Shown here: positions 34,260 to 46,492 of the stretch, piece by piece
Position numbering within the stretch: the first letter of the stretch is position 1
Layout of the letters: the number at the start of each line of letters is the position of its first letter
NCBI GenBank assembly: GCA_949130495.1
Contig: OX422216.1
Coordinates: 361,236,605-361,300,604, forward strand
Direction of reading: 5' to 3'
From: Sambucus nigra
Taxonomy: Eukaryota; Streptophyta; Magnoliopsida; Dipsacales; Adoxaceae
Length of the DNA: 64,000 bases
Translations under genes and position numbers: made by a program
The notes under the pieces: generated by a model
Told to the model about the DNA's origin: nothing
Seen by the model: the letters and a program-made list of their open reading frames with translations, nothing else
Databases searched by the model: none

Positions 34260-36020
34260 TGAAGAACTTATATAATCGTCTTCCCATCTTTGATGGAACG
34301 AATTATGCCTATTAGAAAGCCCACGTGAAATCTAATTTAAAGGCTGTTAATGAACATGTTTGGATTGTTTGTGAAAGAGGGTGGACTCCTCCCACTGTCA
34401 CTGTCTATAATGTTACCAATCCCAAACTTATGCCAGACTTGATTGAGGATGATTATAAATGGAGTAACTTTAACTCCCATAGCCTGAGCGCTATTTCTGG
34501 AGCTGTTATCCCTGACGAGTTCCGTCGCATTATGACATACGCCATGTCTAAAGAGGCATGGGATATCATCAAATTAACACATGGGGGTACCAATGCGGTT
34601 AAAGCATCTAAGTTTAAAATTTTAACCACCCAATTTGAGATTGTAGCGATGTCAGGGTTCGAGTGTTTTGATGAGTTTTAATCTCGGTTGTCAGAGATAG
34701 TTAACACACGTTTTACTTTGGGTGAGAAAGTTAAGGACATGGGGGTTGTTAAAAAGATTTTGAGGTCACTCCCATCCCGTTTTATTCCTAAGGTCATTGT
34801 TTTAAATTCTTTAGGAATATTAGATACACTTAGGTTAGAAGAACTCATAGGAGACCTTTAAACTTATGAGATTGACAAGTTTCCCAAAACCGTTAAGCCT
34901 AAGCATGCAGGGATTTAACTTAAGGCACATTCTAGAAAAGGAAAGGAAGTGTCAAGGAAAAAGGAGAAGAAGAAGAAATAAAGATTTTGTGAGTCCGAGT
35001 ATGATGGAAAGTTTACTTTTGATGATGTGGCCATGTTTGCGAAAAAATTTAAAAAGTTTCTCAATTTTTTCAAAGAAGATTCTTCCAATAAAAGGATGTT
35101 TGAGAAAATTAAAAGAAAGAAGAGGCCAATTAGAGCGGTGATAATGATAAATATGGAGAGGCGAGATGCTTTGAGTGTGAGAGGAAAGGGAACAAACCAT
35201 TTGAATGTCCCACTATGATAAAGATAAAGTGTAATAAAGTTTCTATGCAAACTACTCTTAGCAATAGTGACGAAGAGGTGAAGGATTTCGGGGATGAGTC
35301 ATCATATTGTGTGTGTATTTCCTTTATGGAAAGTAACGTGAGTACACCTAGTTTATCCCATGACTATGAATAAACTTTTTTACATGAGAGACCAGATGAT
35401 GATTTGAGTGTTTTGAGTGAGTGTGAGAGTGAGATTGAATGTGAGGGTGAAAGCGATCTCTAAAATGTGTTTAGAGAATTATACGTTGAGACCTTAAAGA
35501 TGAAGAAGTTGAATAAAGAGTTAGGTCTTAAGGTGTTAGACTTGGGAAGATAGATAGAAGTTTTGAGGGGATTTGAGGCGTGGTAGATTCAACTCGATAA
35601 GGTGAGGGTTTCTTTAAGTGAGCAGTTGATCATCGTAGGTCGAGAAAGAGTGAACTTGAATATAGTGTATCCTAACTCGAGAGGGATCTCAAACATGCTT
35701 GGGAGTTCAAGGTTACTATAGAGGATACATCTAAGAAGGTAGGAAAGATGCTCCTCAGTCCCGCTTTAGGTAATGTTGAGAGACTAGGAATTGGTCATGA
35801 CGGTGCGTCTACTTCTCATGTTGCACCAAAGACAGTTCCCGAGTTTCTAATAGATTCATATGGCTATCAACCTAACCCACCTAGGAATCCATTAATCGAA
35901 AGGAGAGTGCTTCCTAGATGCTTTAAGAAAGGTGTTCTTATGCCCATGTATGTTTTCACCCATTGTAAGAAGAGAGGACACTTAGGGAATTATGTTTTAA
36001 ATTGGGTAGTGTGTCACATA
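34260..36020 (+). pseudogene. Copia gag, decayed
   Basis: Starts with ATG at 34260 (MKNLYNRLPIFDGTNYAY, then an in-frame TAG). It continues with a UBN2-type capsid domain (34325-34681 open; WIVCERGWTPPTVTV, then EAWDIIKLTHGGTNAVKAS). Next come LRSLPSRFIPKV and LEELIGDL, a lysine-rich stretch, an acidic region, and near the end GASTSHVAPKTVPEF and CKKRGHLG, which aligns with the second zinc knuckle of the 50.2-48.2 kb ORF but has lost its last Cys. About 50% of residues match the gag at 51594-50179 by eye. At least six stops and frameshifts are present. After 36020 no pol follows. Confidence 0.85.
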
Positions 36021-38156
36021 GATTTTTGCCACGCACGCACCCACGCATGATACTTTGCATGATCCCGCACATCACATGAGAGAGTTTTAACATATTCGAG
36101 TGCAGGTTAAGTTTTTAATCAAGACTTCACATGATTTGATAGATGTTTAAACTTGTTTGTTAGCATAGGATTACATTCATGATGATACATTATGCCTATT
36201 GTTAGTGTGTATCACTTTTGTATTTATTTTTTCATTTTGATATATTTTTTGAAAACCCAAAAAAAAATTATTTTTTGTTTTTGAAATTTTTTGGAAAAAT
36301 ACAAAAAGATTTTAATTTGTAAAAAAAATTGAAAAACCTAAAAAGATTTTATTTTGATAACTTTTTGGAAAAGGGTAAAAAGATTTTTGTATTTCATTTT
36401 ACACCGTTTATGGATTGACATTTAGGATGATCATCATTCCATATTCATGTGACTATTTGATAGTGTTTTAAGACAATACATCATTTCATCCATGTGCTTT
36501 ATAATGTTTGGAGTCATCAAGATGAGATTTGAGATTACTTTCTATATGTTTGACTCATGATTCCTGTAATACACACTTGCATGCATTTATGTGATTATTG
36601 TGCTTGTCTATCACATGTTGGTCGAAGTGTTTTCATCCCAATCCTGTCTTTAAAACAAACCAAATGCAATAAAACTTGGCAATGAAAAGAGTGCATGTAA
36701 GAACAGTTGCCCGTGAGGAATTTCTTTATTATGAAAATATAATGAGTGAACACGAAAAAGGGCTACGAAAGGAGATAATACCCTTTGCGAGAAATACACT
36801 ATTTAAATCGAACCTAAAAAGTGTGGCATTGTAAAAAGTAGCCAAGGCCAAAATAATTGAATTGAAAAATATGATCATTGTTATATATGAGGGAGTTTGG
36901 TTGGAAATATATCAACGGGTTTGCACGTCCTCACAATGTCTTGAAAAATCATTACATAATATTAGACATTATTGGTGTGGAAATCATTTTAGACTTTGAT
37001 TTTTTTATTTGATTGAGTCGTTGTCGTTTGAATTCAATAATTTTTACACCTAAGGACGATTTTGAAGTTCATTAGTTAGGAGTATCAATATTCATCATGC
37101 ACATTTGTTATGACCATTTGAGTTTATTTTCCTATCGAATTAGTTCACACCCATTCATTCCCTTTCCACGATTTGGTTATCTTAATGTAAATTAATGGTG
37201 TGTGTTGTCTTTGTAAAGTTTCATTGCTTGAAAAATTTTAAAAATAAAAAATTGTTTGTAGATCCTTTTTAGTATATCATTGCGTGAGCGTAATTGTTTT
37301 GCTATTTCTATGCTTGTCGTCATACTCCAAGCTTAGTTTTTTCTTTTCCTCGTCTATTTTGAACAAATAAAAAGGGGGACATACGAATTATGAATTATCG
37401 GAGAGTGCGAGTTTAAATTATGGTGGAAATTTGAAGTTTCTCATCATCGTTTGAGGTATGGGGTTTTACACAATATGCTCCTTAAATCTCGCGAGTGTCA
37501 TTCTCTTTGAATTCTTGTTTAATTGAACTCATATTTGAATTGTGAAATTCATTGAAATCTAGAAAATAATTGTTGAAATTATTTTGATTCATGTGGTATC
37601 ATTATATTGTTGATGAGCATGTTGTCATGAAATTTTAATATGGCACGGATGTTGGGCACCCGCCAAAATTTCTGTTTCCCGGGCTATGGTTTGATAAAGC
37701 ATATACGGATGTGGTGAGGCCTGGTGACCCAGTTAAAGTGTTGTTGAGAAATTATATTGATAAATGCTTTGAGATTTGCATTTTGATTTGAATATTCGTA
37801 CTCGTGTTGTTACGTTTTATGCATCGCTAACATATATTTGTTGAGCATCTTTCTTGTCGTATTGTGTACTTCCCCATATTATTTATGCATTATATCATTT
37901 CAAACTTCATACGTCATGGAGGTATTTATTTTGTTTATTGTCTGTAGGACTTTGATGATTATTTTGAAAGCACACAAAAAAAAGCGCAAGAAAAGCAAAG
38001 AGACTTGAAGACACAAAAGATATTATTTTTAAGACTTGCATTTTTAGTATCTTTCCAGCTTTTGGGTTGCATGTGAGTGTATTATAATTGTATAGGCATT
38101 TTGATTGATAATTCAAATATTTTTATTTTGTACCGACATAGACATAGGGGGACAAT
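36021..38156 (+). other. 3' untranslated region of the pol-less copia element
   Basis: No gene. Segments around 36630-36830 (CAATCCTGTCT, ATAAAACTTGGCAA, GGGCTACGAAAGG) match 46080-45930 on the minus strand, the equivalent region of the larger copia element. A PPT (CATAGGGGGACAA) ends it at 38143-38155. Confidence 0.7.
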
Positions 38157-39242
38157 TGTAAGGACATATTTTCCATATTCCATAGTTATATAGAGTATAT
38201 CGTATACTGCTACAACTGTCGAAGAAGTTCACGTTCATACGATAATGAGACGAATTTGAATTTCAAGCATCTTCAACATATGTGCAACATGAGGTACAAT
38301 TTCATAAAGAATGCATTTAAGTTTAGTTAATGCTTTACTTTAGTATTGGGATATTTTTTCAAACTGTTCTTATAAATCGAGGCATTTTTTCTAAATCAAC
38401 GTTAATTTTTTAAGACCTGTACACGAGCATTTTTAAAATAATATTTTATGGTCCTGTCATTCAAACAACATTGACAGGTCATTTAAACGACATCTTCTAA
38501 CGACATCCAATGACATTTGAAGGTTCATTTCTTGTTTGCTTCAAATGAACCCGTGTTGTTTTGTGTTTTTAAAGGTCATTTTTAAGATCATTAGTAATGG
38601 CATCATATGTTGTTCAAACGATATGAACATGTCATTCGAACGACGTCTAACGACATGCGCTACCTCTAGATTTTTGTCCATCTATAAATACTTGCTTTAA
38701 AGACCTTTTCCATTAAAACTTTTGTTACATGAAAACTACTTTTTGGCAGACCTTTAGTCTTCATATTTTAAGGTTAATAACCTTGTTTTTTATTCTACAA
38801 AACATCCCAATTCTTTTGTGAATCATTTATGGAGCCCAAAATACTTCTTGGAAGTTTATCTTTGTCGAGTGCCATATCTACTGTTGATTTATAGTTCTTG
38901 CGGGAGCTGCTTGCTAATGACTGCGATCATTAAGGTTCTCGAGGGAATATTTGTTGGATACTAGGTTGCGGTCTTTATGGGTTTACTGCTATAAATTCAT
39001 TGCATATTTCATTATGTAATTGTAAGTTATAATTTTCTTTATATAGTGAAATAAATGCTTTACCTTACAGATTTTTTTCCTAAAACTCGATTTGCGATTG
39101 TTAGATTTGCATAATTGATTTCTATCACATAGATTCAATATTAGGGTTTAATTAATTTGGATCAAAGATTGACTCTAATTAAATAAGTTTTCAAATTAGA
39201 AATTTGCGAAATAAGTAAATAATCGATATCACGCACTTTAGA
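38157..39242 (+). repeat. Right LTR of the pol-less copia element
   Basis: 1086 bp, starts TGTAAGGACATATTTTCC; its last two bases are GA instead of CA, a point change. TATA box CTATAAATA at 38682-38690. More diverged from the left LTR than the LTR pair of the 44-52.6 kb element, so an older insertion. Confidence 0.85.
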
Positions 39243-39247
39243 CATAT

Positions 39248-39517
39248 AGTCAATAATAATGTTAACACGGACACACTGCACAAACATATACACACACACA
39301 CACAGTATACACACACATACATGAATTATACACACACACACACACACACGTATACATGCATAGATGCACAAATAAAGACATATATACAAATACCCAAATA
39401 TATACGAATGTTACCTTGGTGATTGAGAGAGAGAGGAAGTCGAAAATATTAGGGTTTGAGAGAAAGGAAGAAAAAAATGTTAGAATGTGTGTGTTTGTGT
39501 GTGCGTGTGTGTGTTTA

Positions 39518-39548
<31 letters not shown>

Positions 39549-39600
39549 CAGAGAGAGAGAGACAGAGAGAGAGAGAGAGATTTCAGGTGAAATATGTAAG
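39248..39600. repeat. Microsatellite cluster (AC)n, (GT)n, (GA)n
   Basis: (AC)n at 39290-39304 and 39330-39349, (GT)n at about 39486-39532, (GA)n at about 39532-39580. Long frames in this stretch come from the dinucleotide repeats. The GA/CT tract may be an old 5' leader of a minus-strand gene. Confidence 0.8.
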
Positions 39601-40053
39601 GACATTGCTCATGGCCTAAAGTCGAGACCCACTGTTATGACCAAGTTTTTTTACACATCATCAGCTGTGAACAGAGGCTTTGAAATAGCAGTGGTCATAG
39701 CCTTAGTCCTTGACTCACAGGCGTGACTATTTTTAACTGGTCACAACCCAAACACATGACCCTTTTTGTTAGATTTTTGGCATTGTCATAGACATGGTCC
39801 TAGCCTTGGTTTGTGACCACACATGAGGGAATTTTGGCACGAATTTTGCACCATGATTGTCACACCTTTGTCATTGATGAAGGTCTGGACCCACTATGGT
39901 CAGGGCACAAAGACGTAGCCATATCTAAGTACTTCCATGACCACACTAGTTCATGGAGCGGGTCGCCCCTAAGTTTGAGATAGTCAAGGCTATGGGTCAT
40001 GGCCAGCTGGTCACGGACGAAATTTGTGACCTACCTACCATGACTATTTGTAG
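39600..40053 (-). mobile_element. CACTA-like terminus with subterminal repeats
   Basis: Words of the type GGTCATAGCC, GTCATGGCC, CATGACCACA and TTTGTGACC recur in both orientations through 450 bp. The segment ends CCATGACTATTTGTAG; on the minus strand this reads CTACAAATAGTCATGG, which is a CACTACAA-type end lacking its first two bases. Dense subterminal repeats next to such an end are characteristic of CACTA elements. It could be the 5' end of the decayed CACTA whose transposase lies at 13-17 kb, or of another copy. Confidence 0.5.
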
Positions 40054-40127
40054 AATTTAGTTTAGTGAATATTTCCTCTTAATGTTACAGTCAACCTTTC
40101 AAACGTGCTATCGGCGTGAAATAAAAT

Positions 40128-41596
40128 GTGTGATCTACGTGTATACTTACGGCTCAAGTACAAGCCAGTCGCACAAGTAATAAGTAGGTAAGTCGAGGTC
40201 AAATTGAAAGGGTATATGTCATAAAATGATGATGAAAGTAGGGTTGGCTTCTAAGATCTTGATTTCTACTCAAGGAAGAAAGAAAAGGTGATTCTTGTTT
40301 TTCAGGAAAAATTCCATTTCTCCAAGTAAATTAAACTAGGGAAGATAAATTTAAACTAAAAAAAAGAACTTGATCATTGGTTTTTGAAATTTTTTTGGGA
40401 AAACGAAGTGAGGATCCATTTCTCCAAACCACAGGATCCGCTAATTATAAAATTCTCAAAAACTATTTACTCAATTGAAAGAAAAGATGAAAGTCATTCG
40501 ATGCACGAAACATGTGTGGGTGTTAATCCAAAAAATATTTAGTCAACAAATTAATTGTTGTGAATGATAAAATTACCGACATAAATATTGTATTCTTAAA
40601 CATTCCAGTTGCCTTCGACAAATGAAGTTAAGATACCTACAATATTAGTCTCGATTAAATTTTCAAACTCGAAGACTTAACCACCTAATTATTTTGAATT
40701 TTATATTTAGCATCAAAAACCTAGGGAACTCGCTAAGAGTTTACCTAGACATATATTCATTCTCTAATAAATTAATCATCATTATGAAAGAAATAATTAT
40801 TGAATAATAAGAGAAAAGAGCTGAAATTATTTTACCGAATTTGAAGATATCAAATTGCATGCAAGAATTCACACTAAAGTAAGAAATTAAAAAAAAGAAT
40901 AAATCTTGAATGAATTCGATGATGAAAAGTGCAATTATTTTTCTCTAATTAGTTGTGGTTCATAGGTTGCATAACTAATACTAGAATAATGTCAATTAGA
41001 TTCCTAATAGTCTAAAACATTTACCAAAATTTGTCCAAATAGGTTAAATAAGATCCAAATTACATTAGAAAAAATCTAGGGAATGATAAGAAATCCTACC
41101 AGATATTGAACCCTCAAACCAAACGAAACGCTCTCCAAATTCGAATCGGTTCGGTAACCGAACAGGTTGGGTCAGGTATTTATTCTTCAACTTTGCTCTT
41201 TTTCTCCTTGATTGTTTATTTGCCCCTAGATTTCTTGTCAAGTTCATTTGGTCATAACCTATTCACCGTATCTCGAATTGAGGTTTTGTTTCTTCCAACA
41301 TTATCGTGAATTTGAGATCTTCAACTTTTCTGTTGTCTCCTCCTCTCGATTGTGGCTGGAAATTTACTATTTTTCCCTTGACTTTTCTTTTTCACTAATC
41401 TTTCAATGTTTTGACTTTTCTTTTTCATCCATTTGCACGATTTACCTCTAAAACATATGAGAAATACAAAAAACACGAAATATTTTCCAAACAGGTTAGT
41501 AGAACAAATATGAGATAAACCTGGGATAAATGGGATGTTTGGGATCGAAAAATACCGAAATTAAGGGGATAAATATTGAATAATTATGCGTCATCA
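40128..41596 (-). repeat. Athila-like LTR, second family, minus strand
   Basis: On the minus strand a PPT-like ATGTTAGGGGGTTTT is followed by TGATGACGCATAATTATTC and TTTATCCCC, parallel to the PPT/LTR junction at 4676. The other end is probably the GTGTGATCTACG near 40128. The rest is diverged from the 1-6214 LTR. AGTAATAAGTAGGTAAGTCG at about 40172 is a word I have seen in plant gypsy LTRs. No gene. Confidence 0.5.
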
Positions 41597-43160
41597 AAAC
41601 CCCCTAACATAGAACGTTGATAGTCCCGAACAATGTAAAAGAATGACAAATAGGGTCCAAGAATACCTCTTAAAAACTTTGGGATGTGACACCTTTTTCT
41701 CGGATAAGCGAATGCATTTAGGATATGACAAAAGTCATTAAACCCCTAGGTCATCCAAGTAGGATGAGTGGTGTCTCGTGAGGTTTTATAGTGAATTTAT
41801 CCACAAAATTCATTTTGTACCACATTGTACAACTAAATAAAGCATTAAAATAATTAAAAATTGTATAATTTAAATTCTAGAAACATAATCACAATAAATT
41901 TTTATTCGATAAATCTTAATTCATAGTGTGTGTGTGCGTGTGCATGCAAAGATGAAAATTAACTTCCATTGATTGATCATTACGATACTTTTTAAAAATT
42001 CTCTTTGATTTAATTACCCACGGGATGCACTCACAAACAAATCACTTGGACTGTGGGTTTTTCTCTTGATGTGAGTGAAATTAAGAGTCATTATAATTGA
42101 ACACGAGCTCATGCACAAAATTGAAAGATAGAAATTTTATGGTGAAAAGATCTCATGAACGAAATATAGTCATTGGAAAACGAGAAAACATCATTGTTTG
42201 TTCACACCGTTTGGTCTCTTTATTATCTTTTTGTATTTTTAGCTCCCCACACGATGCTTGACGTCGTTATTTGATCTCACTTAGGAATTTTTCAAGCTAA
42301 GTTGTTTGGGGTATGATGGAAGCTTTTGGAAATTATTAGAGTTTGAAAATTTTCTTGTGCCCGTTAGTACTTTTTTGGGCTTTTCCTTATTTGTTTTCTT
42401 TTTCCTTCTACTTTTCATATTTTTCTCCATTTTCGTTATTTCTTTATTTTTATAATCTTATTTTATTTGAGTTTTTTTTCCTATTTTTTTACCCCTTTTA
42501 TGTACATTTTGGACTTGATTTATGACTTTTTCGATTTTCACAACTCGATGCCAATTTTGATTTTTAGGGTTAATAAACAAAAATGGGATATCATTTTTTG
42601 GCTGACGTTGGATTTCAAAAAGGATATTTTTCATGAGTTTTTTATGGATAATAGTTTTGGGTGAACAAATGATGGCCTAAGTTCATAGGCCCGAATTACT
42701 AATCATATTACGATATGCGTCTCGAGATTAATTTTTATTTTGAAACATTTTTAGGTGCATTTTCAAAACAACATTTCCACTCATTTTTTGTAACCGATCA
42801 AACAAATATTTATAAATCAAATTCAAGTTTACTATTGAAATAACAATTGAGTTATTTTTAGCTTGGATTGATTTAATTACTCAAAAATGAGAATAGGCAT
42901 AAAAATCTCACTAGGTTAAAATCTCCACATTTATTTGTATAAGTTGTCAATTTTCGCTCAATTTCCATTTTTGATCAATTTGGCTTAGTGTAATGGATTC
43001 TTACAAATTGACACTTCAAACAAGAATTTAGTGATATTTCTATGGATATTAAAATGAAATATTTATTTATTTTGAAAGAAAAATATTTTTGACTTTTTGA
43101 AAATTTTTAATTTTTTTGGGCATTTTAAAATTTGTGAAGTTTAAAAGACACACTTGTCCC
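41597..43160 (-). mobile_element. 3' interior of the minus-strand Athila-like element
   Basis: The reverse complement of 41700-41800 matches 4480-4580 (CCTCACGAGAC-ACACTC and CCTAGGGGTTTAA). No gene: coding parts are absent or beyond recognition. T-rich minor frames at 42343-42664 look like chance. Confidence 0.5.
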
Positions 43161-43460
43161 TGATGATGCTGGAAATAGCACCACCCTTCAAGGTGTTTGT
43201 AAGCTCAATTCAATGTTAACAATGCCAGCATAAAGGCATATAGTAGAAGGAGGTGAGGAGAAGAGGAAGATCACCGGAATATAAGTGGTTCAGCCAATCA
43301 GGCCTACGTCCACTGTGCAAGTGTGTGATTAATATCACTGTATGAGGGATCTAATGGCCATAGATACAAACTCTCAAGCTTTCTCTCCCTACTGTGTATT
43401 TGAACAGTGTTTCAGCTAGGGTTGCTAACTTTGGATCCCTTGCGAGGTAGAGGATGACCT

Positions 43461-43470
43461 CTATATATAG
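43461..43470 (-). promoter_or_regulatory. TATA box of the Tat-type LTR
   Basis: Minus strand CTATATATAG, followed by GAGGTCATCC and a leader ending before the LTR edge. Confidence 0.55.
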
Positions 43471-44059
43471 TACCTAAGGGGTGTAATGTACCCCCATGCA
43501 TGCAATGAGCATGTGTGTGTTGATCCAGCCAATCTGATGAAGACATCTGCCATTGTCACGTGTAGAGAATGATGATCAAATATTCCCCCCACGTGTGGGG
43601 AATGATTTATTATAACTGATTTGTGTCCACGTGTTCTTATTCGCGCATGTCAATATGAGCTCAGCCTCCATGCTTGGTCATGACCTAGGCCTAGAAGAGG
43701 CCGAGGCTGGTAAGGTCCAGTTGTCCATCTAGTCCGATATGAGTCACCATGGTCTCGGCCTTGAATATAGTCGAGATAAGTATTGAGGTCGGCTTGGGCC
43801 GAGGTTAAGTTGGCGTGTGCCTGGGACGTCGGCTGATTTAATAACGAGGTCGACCTTGGTAGAAGTATGGCTTCTCGCGACCTCGGCCTACACCTGGCCG
43901 AGGTTATCATTCCTAGGTAAACTGAAGAGGTGTTGACCCTTATGATACATGTAGTGTCCCCATGATGAGGTTAGTGGTAGTGTCGGTCGGGGCCGACCTT
44001 GCTATGGCCGAGGGCTGTTGTTACGGATTCAAGGCTTTTCCAATGTCGGCCATGGCCTC

Positions 44060-44999
44060 TGAGAACGTGTGTGCTCGCGTTCAAATGATCAAGTTATATA
44101 TTAAACACCTTTTAACCCAAACAAACCCTAAACATGCAACTAGGTGTGATTGAAACAATATGAAATCATGCAAGAGTTATTCAAACACACATAATTAAGG
44201 AAAAATCCCCCACAGGGGCAAAACCATTTATTTTCACTATAATTTGTAAGAAAATGGCTTACAATCGGATTACAATGAAAATACAAGTTGACTAAGAATT
44301 ACCCTCGGGTATCGGATTCTGTAGTCGCGGCTGGAATTTTCCCTTTCCAGTAGGGCAGCAATGGAGAAGAAGAACGGTCTCCTCCACAAAGGTTGAACTG
44401 CAAAACTGCGTTCCTGGGTTACCAAAAGGATTAAAAAATGTATGGAATTTGTGTGAATCAAAATACCTAGAGTATTGGTACTCAATAGGTGAAGACTTAG
44501 GGCTTTCTCTGCTCTGAAAATCGTGTGTAGAAGTCTTGGAAAAACCACTTCCCGTAGTGGGATTGAATAGGAGAACTTGAGCCCTAAAATTCGGAACATG
44601 ATCTGAACACGATCTGTTTGAGATTATCCTCGTCGGATCGGTTCGGTCCCTTTAGGCGGATCGGTCCGGTGACATCGGATCGGTTCTTTTTTTTTTGAAG
44701 ACGGATCCATCCGGTTGGCATCGGATAGGTTCGTCATTTTGGCTTCATCGGTTCGTTATGGATCCGGGGTATACTGGCCTCACCTCAGCAGGCGGATCGG
44801 TTCGGTCCCTTTAGGCGGATCGGTTCGGATGAACCGGATCGGTTCTTTTATCTGGGCCGGATCGGTCCGGTCTGTTCCCCTGATTCCTTTTCTCCTTTTG
44901 ATATTCGGATCTGTTGATGAGCATATGATTCTTTGAATTTCCTCAACGGTGTAACGGCGTACGACATATACAATGTTAATGGACAAAAATGTCCTTACA
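44060..44999 (-). repeat. 3' LTR of the copia element
   Basis: Minus-strand ends TGTAAGGACA...GTTCTCA. GGATCGGTYCGGT words recur at least six times at 44635-44870, a possible regulatory repeat. Confidence 0.92.
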
Positions 45000-45016
45000 A
45001 ATCTCCCCCTATGTCT
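45000..45016 (-). other. Polypurine tract of the copia element
   Basis: Minus strand ACATAGGGGGAGATT directly upstream of the 3' LTR, close to the PPT of the 33-39 kb element. Confidence 0.75.
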
Positions 45017-46492
45017 ATGCCGGTACATACATAAAAACAAACATCCGAATTATCAAAGAAATGAAAATGCCTATACAAATCTACGCTTCCATGAACCCAA
45101 AACTGGAAAGAGTACAAGTGAATAAGACTGCATCGTTTGATCTTCAAATCTTCAGGAATCTCAACGCTTTTCTCATCAGGGAGTGCAATTCAATTATCAA
45201 AGAAGTACCTACACACATGAGACAAAGCAAAATACCAAGTGGCATATCGAGTTTGAAATATGTACCAATTTATGAACAAAACTCAAAATTTCAAAACTCC
45301 CCCATAAGATGATAATTCTTTCTCCCCCTTTTTATGATGTCCCTAAATAGACAAATGAGAGAAATAAATCAAATAAGCAAGTGCGGGATGTCACAAGGAA
45401 AATATCACACCATGAATGAACACAAAGCAACCAAGTCGATGATAGCGTAAATGAAGAGGTGTGATCAAATTCGATAGGAAAATCAATGCATACAAACATG
45501 ACATATGTGCACGATGAATATTGGATATTCCTAGCGAATGAACTCAAATGCTTCCTTTGGTGTAAAAGAATGACAATATAAGATATTGACTCAATCAAAT
45601 CAACAAATCAAAGCTCAAAAATGATTTTCACACCAATAACGTCCAAAATGATTTTATGCTTTTTCAGGATTTTCAAGGAAGTGCAAACCCGTTTTTTTTT
45701 TTTTTATTCTCCAACCAAACTCCCTCAGATATTATATTGAATAGAGGCATTCTAAATTCTCAAACTTTGGAGAATTAATGGTGAAACCTAAGTGGCCCAT
45801 ATTTGGCATGAATTGCTTTTTATTGCCTTTTAAATTTTTTCGGGCTCTTTTAACCTGTTTGGACCTCGGATATTAAAATTCCTCCATTTTTTAGGTCCTT
45901 TTTAACGGTGGCTTTTGCGTAAAGGAAAGATAATGACCTTTCGTAGCCCCTCCCCGTTATTAAAAAACACACAGTCTCACCAAAACGGTTTTTACATGCA
46001 TTCCAATCTTGTCAAGTTTTATCGCATTTTATACATTGTATAGACAGGATTGAGATGGAAACACTCAAGCCAACATGAGATTGATAAGTGAAACAATCAA
46101 ATATAGCCGTGCATGTGTGAAATAAAGGATATAGTAGTCAAACATGTAGGAAGATATCACGAATTACATCTCAGAGACTCCATACAATGTAAAGCACATG
46201 GATGAAATGATGTATCCTCTCAAATCTCTATCAAACAGTCACATGGATAAATGGAAAGAAGTTGTGACTTGGCTATCTTAAATGCGCATCCAAAGCACAA
46301 AAATATTTTTGGTCTTTTTCAAAAATTTTATCAAAATAAAATCTTTTTGTACTTTTTCAAAAGCAATATAAACAGCAAAAAGAATAAAGAAAAGCTGTAC
46401 AACTAAGTAATGGTACATATAAACAGACTAGCAATAGGAAGCATATGATATGATCATGAAAAAGCATCCTATTCTAGACATAGACCAACCCC
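45017..46492 (-). other. 3' untranslated region of the copia element
   Basis: About 1.5 kb between the pol stop and the PPT with no credible gene on either strand. It shares segments with 36600-38150. Some relatives carry an env-like ORF here; none is seen. Confidence 0.65.

Larger units (their letters stand above)
33038..39242 (+). mobile_element. Copia LTR element with gag but no pol
   Basis: Full structure: left LTR 33038-34146, primer site, broken gag, 2.1 kb of untranslated 3' sequence, PPT, right LTR 38157-39242. The 5-bp target duplication CATAT is intact (33033-33037, 39243-39247). The whole of protease, integrase, reverse transcriptase and RNase H is missing right after the zinc-knuckle region. 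Gag, primer site, PPT and 3' leader resemble those of the element at 44060-52643, so this is a non-autonomous relative of that family. Confidence 0.88.

Noticed and set aside
34866..35250. Frames on both strands as separate small genes
   Set aside because: They are off-frame readings of the lysine-rich part of the decayed copia gag.
39162..39619. Cys/Val-rich and Arg/Glu-rich frames on both strands
   Set aside because: Produced by (AC)n, (GT)n and (GA)n microsatellites.
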